Of a stretch of DNA of 64,000 nucleotides, positions 18,148 to 26,760 are shown piece by piece. The first letter of the stretch is position 1. Every line of letters begins with the position of its first letter. The position numbers and the translations under genes were made by a program. The stretch is from Paraburkholderia rhizosphaerae (GTDB lineage: Bacteria; Pseudomonadota; Gammaproteobacteria; Burkholderiales; Burkholderiaceae): NCBI RefSeq assembly GCF_004366595.1, contig NZ_SORE01000016.1, positions 106,126 to 170,125 of the forward strand. Reading direction: 5' to 3'. The notes below the pieces were generated by a model. The model did no database searches. It saw nothing but the letters and a program-made list of their open reading frames with translations, and had not been told where the DNA came from.

Positions 18148-19118
18148 TGCAGCGTCACCGACACAGGTTGACCAGGATGCAGGCGCGGCGCGTCGTCGAC
18201 CGACGGATGCGCTTCGATCATGAACACGAGCTTCGCGCGGCTCTCGTTGCTATAGATGACGGGCGGCGTGTATTCCGCCGCGGTCGATATGAACGTGATC
18301 CTCGCTTTTATGTCCGATGCGCAACCGTCGCAATGGATCGTCAGCGCTCGGCCGGGCGCGAGCGAGCCGACCACCGCTTGCGGCACGAAAAAGCGCACCT
18401 TCACGTTTTGCGGCGGCAGCAGTTGCACGATCGGACTTCCCGCCTGCACCCATTCGCCGACGCGAAACAGCGTGTCGTAGACACGCCCTTTGGCAGGCGC
18501 ATTCATGCGCATCTGATCGAGCTTCCATTGCGCCTGTGCGACGGCGGCCTGCGCCGCGTCCACTTGCGCGGCCTGCGCGAGCCGTTGCTGCGAGCGCCCC
18601 GGCAAGCGGGCCACCTCGACTTCACGCGTGAGCTCACGCACCTGCGCGTTCGCGGCATCGGCGGCGGCGCGCGAATCGTCGAGTTGTCCCTTCGGAATGC
18701 CGCCTACGCGATACTGCGCGTCGTCGCGCGTCAGTTGCTGGGCGGCCTTGCGCGCATTCGCGACGGCTTGCGCGAGCTGCGCCCTCGTCACGTCGACTTC
18801 CGGCGCGCGCTTGCCCGTCTGGATGTCCGCGAGTTGCGCGCGGGCGGCGGCAAGCTGTTGCTGAGCCTGTTGCAGCGCCGCCGTCTCATAGACCGATTCG
18901 AGCGCGAACACGGGCGCGTTCGCGGCCACGTCCTGGCCGCGTGCGACGTCAAGTTGCATCAGCCGGCCCGACTGCGACGAGCCGAGATACACGAATTCGC
19001 CTTCGACATAGCCTTGCCACGTGTTGTCGGCCCGATGCGAGCATGCGCCGAGCGCACCGCATACGACGAGTGCGGTACAGAGCCACGTGGTGCGCGCGGA
19101 GAAACAGGAACGCTTCAT
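18144..19118 (-). CDS. HlyD/YbhG-type membrane fusion lipoprotein
   Basis: A 324-residue periplasmic adaptor. The N-terminus ends in a lipobox (LGAC). The barrel-lipoyl part starts YVEGEFVYLGSSQSGRLMQLDVARGQDVAANAP. A long coiled-coil hairpin rich in Ala and Gln follows (ALQQAQQQLAAARAQLADIQ), then NAPAKGRVYDTLFRVGEWVQAG and the C-terminal barrel. It links the ABC permease with the NodT-type channel. The ATG overlaps the tetR stop by four bases and the end overlaps the ATPase start. Confidence 0.93.
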   Translation of the reverse strand: MKRSCFSARTTWLCTALVVCGALGACSHRADNTWQGYVEGEFVYLGSSQSGRLMQLDVARGQDVAANAPVFALESVYETAALQQAQQQLAAARAQLADIQTGKRAPEVDVTRAQLAQAVANARKAAQQLTRDDAQYRVGGIPKGQLDDSRAAADAANAQVRELTREVEVARLPGRSQQRLAQAAQVDAAQAAVAQAQWKLDQMRMNAPAKGRVYDTLFRVGEWVQAGSPIVQLLPPQNVKVRFFVPQAVVGSLAPGRALTIHCDGCASDIKARITFISTAAEYTPPVIYSNESRAKLVFMIEAHPSVDDAPRLHPGQPVSVTLQ

Positions 19119-19834
19119 GAACTGTGCCCTTTGCGTAAGCGGCGCGTAGTCTTGCGCGCGGCGCGCGCTGCCGGCGGATGCATACCGCCCAGTAACAGCG
19201 CGGTGACGTGCCGATGCAATGTGTCGCGTTCGATTGGCGCAAAACCTCGAACGCTCTTCCACAACGTGGCGGCCGCTAGCGGCAGCATCACGAGCGCGAT
19301 GATCGAGTTGAACATCAGAAGCGGATCGAGTTCGGGATTCACCGCGCCCGCGAGCTGCGCGTCCTTGATGCGGGCGCCAAAACGCCGGATGTTGTCGAAC
19401 GGAATGCGCGTGATCATCCGGTCGCGCAGCATGCCGCCTTCGTTGACGACTTCGCGCAACCACAGCGACGGCAGCCATGGCATGCGGCCGGTCACGTCGA
19501 ACAGCCGCGTGACGAACTCGTCGACCATAGAGAACGGGTCGTCGTTCGACTCACCGCCGGCGGCACTCCATACAAATGCGACCGACGGAGCAAGCCGTTC
19601 GTCGACAAGCGCATCGAGCAGCGTCTCGCGATTCGTGAAGTAATAGTGCACCAGCGCGGACGTGACGCCCGCGCCCGCGGCAATCTGCGCGACGGTAGTC
19701 GCCGCGATGCCGCGCTCGGCGAAGAGTCGCGTCGCGGTGTCGAGCAGATGCTCGCGCACGTCGAAATTCTCGACGACCGGGCGGCGGCCGCGAGGCTTCG
19801 CGGACGGACGTTTGGTGTTCAGTTTGGTGTTCAC
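19115..19834 (-). CDS. TetR-family regulator of the adjacent ABC exporter
   Basis: A 239-residue TetR/CecR-type repressor. The helix-turn-helix lies in TTVAQIAAGAGVTSALVHYYFTNRETLL (residues about 45-72), followed by a C-terminal ligand domain of the CecR type. It begins with a GTG, with AGG eight bases before it. It is the first gene of the exporter operon and overlaps hlyD, so it most likely represses itself and the exporter and is released by an exported compound. The related E. coli pair is CecR and YbhGFSR; the homology is inferred by eye. Confidence 0.9.
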   Translation of the reverse strand: MNTKLNTKRPSAKPRGRRPVVENFDVREHLLDTATRLFAERGIAATTVAQIAAGAGVTSALVHYYFTNRETLLDALVDERLAPSVAFVWSAAGGESNDDPFSMVDEFVTRLFDVTGRMPWLPSLWLREVVNEGGMLRDRMITRIPFDNIRRFGARIKDAQLAGAVNPELDPLLMFNSIIALVMLPLAAATLWKSVRGFAPIERDTLHRHVTALLLGGMHPPAARAARKTTRRLRKGHSS

Positions 19835-19840
19835 GAACTG

Positions 19841-19869
19841 AGCCTAATTGATGAGTTAGTTAAATTCAA
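19841..19869 (-). promoter_or_regulatory. Candidate promoter and TetR operator of the exporter operon
   Basis: On the minus strand TTGAAT (-35-like) and TAGGCT (-10-like) are separated by 17 bases. The spacer holds TTAACTAACTCATCAATTA, an imperfect palindrome of the kind bound by TetR proteins. Placement just before tetR supports autoregulation. Confidence 0.4.
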
Positions 19870-19928
19870 AGCGGGTTTACCTCATGTTCGGCCTCACCGC
19901 CCCACTCATTAAAGCGGCTGCGCCCCTG

Positions 19929-21638
19929 TCACGGCTCCGATTCGTCGCCCGGGACCCCGTCGATAAACTGCGCGAGCCGTTCGGTGTCGGCGTTTGTCCA
20001 GCCGTCGGGACGCGTCACGCTGGCCCACCCGTTGGTGTAGTCCCGCGACGAGTAGTTGTGCCCGAAACCCGGCGGCACGCCCGCCAGCATATTGAGCAGG
20101 TCGCCGACCGCCTGCACGCCCGAGACGATCGGAAACCAACGCATCGCGCGAGGCATGTCGAAGCCGCGGGGCTGGGCCATCCATTCCGGCGGCCACCCAA
20201 GCGCCCGGGCATTCCAGAAGACCGCCGGATCGGCCGGATGCTGCAGATAAACGATTCGCGGAGCCGGCCAGTCGGCGTCCAATACCGGTTGATGCGGGTC
20301 CCGGTTCAGGAATCGTACGGAGCGCCCGCCATCGAAGATCGGCTGCCAGAAAGGTGACCTGCGCTCACGCTCGCGCGTGAGCTGTGAATGGATGGGATTG
20401 CTCTGTTTGCCGCCGACGATGAGCGCGCCATCCGTGCGAGCCACCATGTTGGCCACCGACGAAGCGGCGTCCGCCCCCACGAACGATGCTTCCACGCCTG
20501 CGGCGCCGAGGCTTTTGCCGAACAGCACAAGCTTCGGCCGGCGATCCGGCGGCAGCTTTGACCAGCGGGCATGAACGGCATCGAAGAGCGCGACACCTGC
20601 CTCGTTCGCAAGCCCGGTGTCGATGAAGTTGGCAAGCAGACTTGGCAAAAATGAGTACTGGATTGCCACGATCGCTGTGTCGCCGCGGTGCAGTTGCTCG
20701 AGCGCAGCCGCGGCTTTAGGGACGATCCAGCCCGTGCCGGTGGGCACCCATACGACCAGCACTTTCCGGTCGAACCCGCCCGCGCGCTCAAGTTCGCGGA
20801 CGGCGAGTTGCGCGCGCTGCTCGGCGGAGTCCGCGGAATGCAGTCCTACGTACACCCGCACCGGTTCAACGAGCCCGGCATTCGTCCCGTGGAACTTCGC
20901 AAGATCCTGTTTGCTGGTAGCGGTGGCGACGAAGGTGCGCCCCATGCGTCCCAACGTGTCCCACGCGACAAACGAGGCGCGGCTGCCGGACACCGCTGAC
21001 GATTCGGGCGCCACGATTCCCTCGACTGTTTTCTCGTTCACCGACGCGTGCATGGAGTGGACGGCAGCGATGAGGGCAGGAAGCACCGCGGCGCGACCGA
21101 GTGCGATGCCGACCACGACAACGATCAGCAATGCGATTGCCGGCACCGATACGATCGACGGCACGTGGCGCTGGATGACGCGCTTTAGCCCGGCGGCAAC
21201 ACAAGCCACCCCCCTTCCGACGACCACGAGGAGCGCTCCGGCGACGGTTGATAGCGCGCTCGCCAGCACGCCGTCCGGCCAGACGATGAACGGCATTCCC
21301 ATCAAACTGCGTTGTTCGTTCTGCCAGCCAGGCCATAGCTTCGCGCCGACGACTATCGCGACGAGCCAGACCGCTATCAGAACGATCCGGCCGCGTCTGC
21401 TGAACACGCTATTGGGCAAGCGCCTCGATCGCTGCAGCAGCCGATATGCGCCACAGCCGGCCAATGTGCCTATTGCATAACCGGTCGCGAGACAGATCGC
21501 GCCGATTATGGTTTGCGTTACCCATGATCGTGGAATCAGCGTTGGACTGAGTGACTGCCACCAGAACAGAAGCGCGAGCAACGAACCGCTGAAGGTCGGC
21601 GTCCGCCGTGCGCGTCGGAGCGGGTTGGAATCGTGCAT
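19929..21638 (-). CDS. Membrane alpha/beta-hydrolase family protein
   Basis: A 569-residue inner-membrane protein. Four or five N-terminal hydrophobic segments (residues about 15-35, 40-65, 85-105, 125-150, 165-190) precede a C-terminal hydrolase-like domain of about 360 residues. The nucleophile elbow is LFGKSLG (Ser in G-K-S-L-G), preceded by LVVWVPTGTGWI. The pattern fits the predicted membrane hydrolases of COG4425 type. The substrate is unknown. It lies upstream of tetR on the same strand but the gap holds the tetR promoter, so it is probably a separate unit. Confidence 0.82.
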   Translation of the reverse strand: MHDSNPLRRARRTPTFSGSLLALLFWWQSLSPTLIPRSWVTQTIIGAICLATGYAIGTLAGCGAYRLLQRSRRLPNSVFSRRGRIVLIAVWLVAIVVGAKLWPGWQNEQRSLMGMPFIVWPDGVLASALSTVAGALLVVVGRGVACVAAGLKRVIQRHVPSIVSVPAIALLIVVVVGIALGRAAVLPALIAAVHSMHASVNEKTVEGIVAPESSAVSGSRASFVAWDTLGRMGRTFVATATSKQDLAKFHGTNAGLVEPVRVYVGLHSADSAEQRAQLAVRELERAGGFDRKVLVVWVPTGTGWIVPKAAAALEQLHRGDTAIVAIQYSFLPSLLANFIDTGLANEAGVALFDAVHARWSKLPPDRRPKLVLFGKSLGAAGVEASFVGADAASSVANMVARTDGALIVGGKQSNPIHSQLTRERERRSPFWQPIFDGGRSVRFLNRDPHQPVLDADWPAPRIVYLQHPADPAVFWNARALGWPPEWMAQPRGFDMPRAMRWFPIVSGVQAVGDLLNMLAGVPPGFGHNYSSRDYTNGWASVTRPDGWTNADTERLAQFIDGVPGDESEP

Positions 21639-21916
21639 GCGTGCTCGCCCGGTTTGATACGGCTCGCATCCCGCTCACGCGGTTTTGACTGCTACGAGGT
21701 TAAGGACGCGAGCAGGCTTCGGAGAAACGTCCGGCGACAGTCGGCCCAAATTGGCCAGATGTCCAGCATTTTCGAGCGGCCGATGCACATCCCGAAGCGC
21801 GCAGGCTCGTCTCGAGACCAACCGGAGCTTTCACTGATTATATGGAAATGGACGAGCTCAGCCAGGAACGCTGCGCACTTCGGAGTCCCGTTCCCGAACA
21901 CGTCGACAATCGTCCT

Positions 21917-22960
21917 TTATCGCGGCGCCATCACACGCAGCACCGGGTGCCCGTCGATACTCTTCAACGGAAAGTAGGATCGGTGCGTTTCCGGATCGAC
22001 AGTGACGACGTGCGCATTCGGCGCCAGTTGACCGTCGCCGATCTTCGAGACGTTTGCACCTGCAATGCGGAACATCGACACGACACCCTTCTCGCCCGCC
22101 ACATACACCGTGCGGTCGCCCGGATCGAACGCGAGCACGTCCGGATCGCCGCCGACGTCATAGGACGCCGTTACCTTCATCGTGTGCATATCGAGTACCA
22201 GCAGCCGGTCGTTGTCTTCACATGCGATAAATGCGAGGCGTTGCTCCGGGGCAATGAGCAAGCCATGATTGCCTCGCGCTCCCGGCAGATCGATGCGCGA
22301 GACGATGCCGTCGGTGCCCGGATCGATTTCGACGAGTTGCCGTTGCGACTGCACATTGACGAAAATATGCCGTGTGACTGGGTCATATTGCGTATTGCCA
22401 ACTTCACCGCCAAGCGTAATGGTCGCAACACGCGTGTTCGCCGCGACATCGATCACCGTCTCCGTTTCACCGGTCTCATCCGAGACATAAAGCTTGTGGG
22501 CTTCCGGCGCGTAGGCCATGCCGTCCGGATAGACGCCGCCAGGTATGCGCGCAACCTCCTTCAGGGTTTGTTCGTCAATAGCAACCACCTGGTTCGCTCC
22601 TGTCGCCGATGCAAACACGCGCGACAGACCAGGCACCACCAGCACGCCATGAACGGCCTCAATACCAGGTATCCGCGCAACGACGCGCGACGCGAGCGTA
22701 TCGAACACCACGACTTCGCTGTCACCGAGATGCGCAATAAACAGCAGATGCCGACCCGGATCGTAGCTCTCATAGTCGAATCGGGATGCGCGCCCCGGCA
22801 GCGGTATGTCGGCGATGTGCGTAAGCGGCAAACTGCTCGCTGTCGGTACGGCCGAACCCTTTGCGAGACACCCGGCGGTCAGTCCCAAAGCGGTGGCGAT
22901 CAGACCGGCAGCGGCCATCCGGCGTCCCGCGCAAGCGCGATTGGCGCGCGTGTGATTCAT
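21917..22960 (-). CDS. YVTN/YncE-like beta-propeller lipoprotein
   Basis: About 347 residues. The signal sequence ends in LTAGC, a lipobox. The rest is built of repeating beta-propeller blades with motifs such as LLFIAHLGDSEVVVFDT, LYVSDETGETETVIDV, IFVNVQSQRQLVEIDP and LAFIACEDNDRLLVLD, typical of YncE-like proteins. GGAGG precedes the ATG, which overlaps the MFS stop by four bases, so it belongs to the chr-linked unit. Its role is unknown; a periplasmic or outer-membrane anchored scaffold or sensor is possible. Confidence 0.87.
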   Translation of the reverse strand: MNHTRANRACAGRRMAAAGLIATALGLTAGCLAKGSAVPTASSLPLTHIADIPLPGRASRFDYESYDPGRHLLFIAHLGDSEVVVFDTLASRVVARIPGIEAVHGVLVVPGLSRVFASATGANQVVAIDEQTLKEVARIPGGVYPDGMAYAPEAHKLYVSDETGETETVIDVAANTRVATITLGGEVGNTQYDPVTRHIFVNVQSQRQLVEIDPGTDGIVSRIDLPGARGNHGLLIAPEQRLAFIACEDNDRLLVLDMHTMKVTASYDVGGDPDVLAFDPGDRTVYVAGEKGVVSMFRIAGANVSKIGDGQLAPNAHVVTVDPETHRSYFPLKSIDGHPVLRVMAPR

Positions 22961-24198
22961 GACGATCCTCCGTCCGGCCTGATGCGGCGGAACGAGACAA
23001 GCAGCGCAAGATCGTAGACGATCTTCAGCGCGCCGCACGCGATCAACGGTGCACCGAGCCAGCCGGCGCCGAGCAGAGCGCCGGCAATCGTCGGCGCTAC
23101 CGCGGCTGCGAGGCTGCGAGGCACTGCGGTAAAGCTCGCGGCGGCCGGCCGCTCGGGCGGCGTAACAACAGCCATCACGTAGGCACTGCGGGTTGGCACG
23201 TCGAGTTGCGACAATGCGCTGCGCAGAAGCAGGAGCGCCAGTGTTAGCGGTAGTGAATGCGTGAAGGCTGCGGCGATCAGGCACACGCTCGACGGAATGT
23301 GCGTGAAGACCATGGTATTGAGTAGCCCGATCCGGCGGGCAAGGGGTGCCGCGGCGAGCTGCGACGCGGCGCTCAGCAATCCGGCCCAGAAGAAGAACCG
23401 TCCGGCCGCGCCAAGCGAGAGACCGAATCGCTGGATGAGCCACAAGGTCAGCAGCGAGTTGACGAGCAGGCCACCGGCGAAGGCGTCGACGCTGAACAGC
23501 AGCGCAAGGCGCGTCACGATTCCGCGCGAGGGTCCGAGCGGTGCACGCGCCGTTGCTGCATGCGACTCGCGCTTCGGCAGACGCAGATACAGCATGCAGA
23601 TCACACAGCCCGTCAACGCGTATAGGACGAACATTGCGCGCACGGCCGCGAGTGCGGGAATGCCGGAATGAACCGCCATCCAGTCCGGCACCCCGGCCAG
23701 CAGCGCGCCGCATGCGGCGGATAGCGCGCCCGCGAGGCTGTAGCGCGCGAACAGCGCGGTACGGCTATCGGAATTCGCCGCCTCGGCAAGGCGGGTGTGT
23801 TCGAGCGGCAGAAACAGGCTGACATCGCCCGAGCTCGGGTTCAGCGTGCCGGCAAAGGCGACCACGAGCAACGGCCATAGCGACGACAGGCTGGCAAATC
23901 CAAGACCTGTGGCTGCCATCAGGCTCGCCGCAACGAGCAGCAGCGCGCGCTGCGGATAGCGGTTGCCTAAAAGGCCGACCGCGATCGTTGCGAGCGCCGA
24001 TCCGACGAGCGTCGCCGTGCTGATCAGGCCGACCGTCAACTGCCCGAAGCCGAGCGACAACAGATAGGCAGGCAGCAACACTGCGATAAACCCGTCGCAC
24101 AAGCCGCGCAGGCTACGTGCGGCCAGCAATATCGACGCGCTCCGGTCGATGCCCGGCGGCAACAGCAACGTCGATAGCGGCATGCGAGCGGGAATCAT
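22957..24198 (-). CDS. MFS transporter in the chromate cluster
   Basis: About 413 residues with roughly 12 hydrophobic segments. LRGLCDGFIAVLLPAYLLSLGFGQLTVGLISTATLVGS opens the first half, and GLLGNRYPQRALLL is the MFS loop between helices 2 and 3. The chosen ATG lies 11 bases after the end of the ChrB-domain gene; a second ATG follows five codons later and neither has a strong ribosome site. A longer open frame upstream overlaps the previous gene and is not supported. Position in the chr unit suggests export of a metal oxyanion or a damage product; the substrate is unknown. Confidence 0.85.
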   Translation of the reverse strand: MIPARMPLSTLLLPPGIDRSASILLAARSLRGLCDGFIAVLLPAYLLSLGFGQLTVGLISTATLVGSALATIAVGLLGNRYPQRALLLVAASLMAATGLGFASLSSLWPLLVVAFAGTLNPSSGDVSLFLPLEHTRLAEAANSDSRTALFARYSLAGALSAACGALLAGVPDWMAVHSGIPALAAVRAMFVLYALTGCVICMLYLRLPKRESHAATARAPLGPSRGIVTRLALLFSVDAFAGGLLVNSLLTLWLIQRFGLSLGAAGRFFFWAGLLSAASQLAAAPLARRIGLLNTMVFTHIPSSVCLIAAAFTHSLPLTLALLLLRSALSQLDVPTRSAYVMAVVTPPERPAAASFTAVPRSLAAAVAPTIAGALLGAGWLGAPLIACGALKIVYDLALLVSFRRIRPDGGSS

Positions 24199-24208
24199 CG
24201 CTGGATAC

Positions 24209-24637
24209 TCATGAACGCACGCCAGATTCGCACCACGCGTACAGCGCGTCGTAAAGCACCAGGCCGTGGCGCAACTGTTCATGGTCATCCGCGAAGGTGC
24301 GCGACATGCCGACGGAGACGGCGTACAGTCCGGCCGACTCCGGCGCGAGATGAAGACAGCCGGTGTCGGCGCCGCGCACGATTTGCGCGAGCCGGTGTAC
24401 CGCCGGATCGGCAAGCCGATACTTGCGCACGAACGCATCAAAGCTGCACAGCTCGCCATGATGGCCCAGTTCGACACCGGGCACGTCGTACGGCGTCGCC
24501 CGCTGCTGCGCGGCGATACGCATCACATCGTCGCCTGGTACGTACAGGAACTCGGCGTCGCAATCGATGAAACGGAGGATCAGCCAGGGACAGGCGATCC
24601 GGTCGACCTTCGGTCTTTCGCGTGTGATCCATTTCAT
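24209..24637 (-). CDS. Stand-alone ChrB C-terminal (chromate resistance) domain protein
   Basis: A 142-residue protein made only of the domain at the C-terminus of ChrB. MKWITRERPKVDRIACPWLILRFIDCDAEFLYVP parallels WVDRVASAWLIRRFIDRDARFIWL in the full ChrB encoded 2.1 kb away. LGHHGELCSFDAFVRKYRL and a terminal helical segment follow. It lacks the N-terminal DNA-binding part. A GGAGGT ribosome site precedes the ATG. It sits between the superoxide dismutase and MFS genes on the same strand. Whether it senses, binds or processes chromate is unknown. Confidence 0.88.
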   Translation of the reverse strand: MKWITRERPKVDRIACPWLILRFIDCDAEFLYVPGDDVMRIAAQQRATPYDVPGVELGHHGELCSFDAFVRKYRLADPAVHRLAQIVRGADTGCLHLAPESAGLYAVSVGMSRTFADDHEQLRHGLVLYDALYAWCESGVRS

Positions 24638-24806
24638 TGCGACCTCCGTTGTGCAACGGGCAGCGTGCCGAATGTCAGACGCGTAGGGACCACCCATTGA
24701 GCTCCGCTGCTACTGCCATCAGCGAGCGGCCCGAATCGTGCCGGCTACCTCACGGCGTGCTCCTCGTTTCGGTTTCCCTACTGCGATCGATTGGTTCCGG
24801 CGCAAT

Positions 24807-25541
24807 TCACGCGGCCCTTCGGGACGGCATTGCCGCCTGCAGCCTGAGCGACGCGTTGTCCCAGTTGACGATACTGAACAGCTGGTTGACGTACTCGTTG
24901 CGACGGTTCTGATACTTCAGGTAATACGCATGCTCAAAAACGTCGAGCACGAGGATCGGCTGAATGCCCCAGGCCGTGAGTTTCTGATGGTTCTCACACT
25001 GCAGGATCATCAGCTTGCCGGTGACCGGGTGATAGCCGACGACGCCCCAGCCCGAGGCTTCGGTGGCGATAGTCGCCGCGGCGAGTTGAGCCTTGAATTT
25101 CGCGTACGAGCCAAAGTTGCTGTCGATCATCTTTGCAAGCTCGCCCTTCGGCTCACCGCCCTTGCCCGATATGCTCGTCCAGTACACCGTATGCAGGATG
25201 TGGCTGGAAAGCTGGAACGCGAGTTCCTTCTCGTAAAACTTCACGAGCGCGAAATCGCTGGTGTCCCGTGCTTTGGCCAGCGCTTCTTCAGCCTTGTTGG
25301 CTGCAACCACTGCCGGCTTATGGTGAAAGTTGTAGTGCAGTTCAACCGTACGCGCATCGATGACCGGTTCGAGTGCGTCATAGGCGAATGGCAGCGGTGC
25401 CGCCGCGTATTTGCCGTCCGCGTCGACCAGCCTGTCGGTGTAGACCGCGCCGTCTGCGGCGAAAGCCGTTTGCGCCTGGGCCAGCAACATCCCGGCGCCG
25501 ACTGCTGCGGAGTTATGCAAAAAGGTACGACGTGTTGCCAT
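24807..25541 (-). CDS. Tat-exported Fe/Mn superoxide dismutase (ChrC-type)
   Basis: A 244-residue iron/manganese superoxide dismutase. MATRRTFLHNSAAVGAGMLLAQAQTAFA is a twin-arginine signal, so the mature enzyme should be periplasmic. Metal ligands are visible: His69 (ELHYNFHH), His117 (SHILHTVYW), Asp200 and His204 (VLDVFEHAYYLKYQNRR). It converts superoxide to peroxide and oxygen. In other bacteria chromate operons carry a superoxide dismutase called ChrC; the order chrB-chrA-sod here fits that. It follows chrA by 31 bases and is surely co-transcribed. Confidence 0.93.
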   Translation of the reverse strand: MATRRTFLHNSAAVGAGMLLAQAQTAFAADGAVYTDRLVDADGKYAAAPLPFAYDALEPVIDARTVELHYNFHHKPAVVAANKAEEALAKARDTSDFALVKFYEKELAFQLSSHILHTVYWTSISGKGGEPKGELAKMIDSNFGSYAKFKAQLAAATIATEASGWGVVGYHPVTGKLMILQCENHQKLTAWGIQPILVLDVFEHAYYLKYQNRRNEYVNQLFSIVNWDNASLRLQAAMPSRRAA

Positions 25542-25572
25542 GTGTTCCTCACAGTTTCGCGCACGCGTCCGG

Positions 25573-26760
25573 TCACAGCGTGTGCAGGTGGACAAGTGGA
25601 TAGACGACAAGACCGACGACCGCGGCCGCCACGACGATCACAGGCTCCTGGAGCTTCCTGAAGCGCCACAGCAGCACCACGGTTGCGAGCGCGAGCAGCG
25701 CGGTCGGCCAGTCGAAAACCGAGCGCTTCGCGATGACGATCACCGAGCCGGTGATTGCGCCGACCGCCGCAGCCGTAATGCCGTCGACGAACGCCTTGAC
25801 GGCGGGCAGCCGGCCATATTTCTTGAAGTACGGTGCCGGCAGCACCGTGAACAGGTAGCAGGGCAGGAAGGTGCCGAGTGCCGCCACGCAGGCGCCGGAG
25901 AATCCCGCGACGAGGTAGCCGATGAATCCGACCGTGATGACGACAGGGCCCGGCGTGATCATCGCGACGGCCACCGCGTCGACGAACTGCCGGTCATTGA
26001 GCCAGTGGTGTTCGGTGACGACACCGCCGTAAAGGAACGGCACGATCGCGAGGCCCGAGCCAAACACGAATGCACCTGCCTTCGCGAAGAACACGCCAAG
26101 CTGGCTGAGCAATGACAGATCGACGCCGCTGAGCATGCCGCTTAACGTTGGCGCCTGCGCGATTGCGACCGCATTGAGTCCGCCCCGGCCCAACCATCGC
26201 GGCGGTGCGCTCCGAAACCAGTTCGCCAGACCGCCCGCGATGAACAGCCAGGCAATCTCGGACTCGGTGACGACGGTCACGACGGCGAGCGTCAGGTAAA
26301 TAGCCCACAGTAGCCTGTCTGCACCGAGGGTCCTGGTCGTAAGCTTGTACGCGCTCATTGCGATGATGCCGACCACCGCCGCGCCTACGCCGTAAAAGAC
26401 CGCCTGCATCCACGACAGTCCGCCGAAGTGCGCATACGCCCAGCCGAGCGCGACGACCATCAGGAACGACGGCAGCACGAAAGCGAGGCCGGCAACCGTC
26501 GCGCCGACGATCCGGTAATGCACGTAGCCGAGATAGATGCCGAGCTGCGCAGCAAGCGGGCCGGGCATCATCTGGGCCAGCGCGAGACCTTCGCGATAGT
26601 CTGCTTCGGTGATCCAGCCGCGCTCCTCGACCAGATCGCGACGCATGTAGCCCACGAGCGCGACCGGACCACCAAACCCGAACGTGCCGAGCTTCAGCAT
26701 ATAGAGCACCATCTGGCCGAGCGTATAGCCAGGCGCCGTTGCCGTCGTTGTCGTGCTCAT
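25573..26760 (-). CDS. chrA: Chromate efflux transporter ChrA
   Basis: A 395-residue two-domain CHR transporter. Each half carries the family signature: FGFGGPVALVGYM with QMMPGPLA in the N-terminal half, and FVFGSGLAIVPFL with AMITPGPVVITVGFIGY in the C-terminal half. About ten membrane helices. It expels chromate from the cytoplasm. The ATG overlaps the chrB stop by four bases, so the regulator and pump are translationally coupled. Confidence 0.96.
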   Translation of the reverse strand: MSTTTTATAPGYTLGQMVLYMLKLGTFGFGGPVALVGYMRRDLVEERGWITEADYREGLALAQMMPGPLAAQLGIYLGYVHYRIVGATVAGLAFVLPSFLMVVALGWAYAHFGGLSWMQAVFYGVGAAVVGIIAMSAYKLTTRTLGADRLLWAIYLTLAVVTVVTESEIAWLFIAGGLANWFRSAPPRWLGRGGLNAVAIAQAPTLSGMLSGVDLSLLSQLGVFFAKAGAFVFGSGLAIVPFLYGGVVTEHHWLNDRQFVDAVAVAMITPGPVVITVGFIGYLVAGFSGACVAALGTFLPCYLFTVLPAPYFKKYGRLPAVKAFVDGITAAAVGAITGSVIVIAKRSVFDWPTALLALATVVLLWRFRKLQEPVIVVAAAVVGLVVYPLVHLHTL

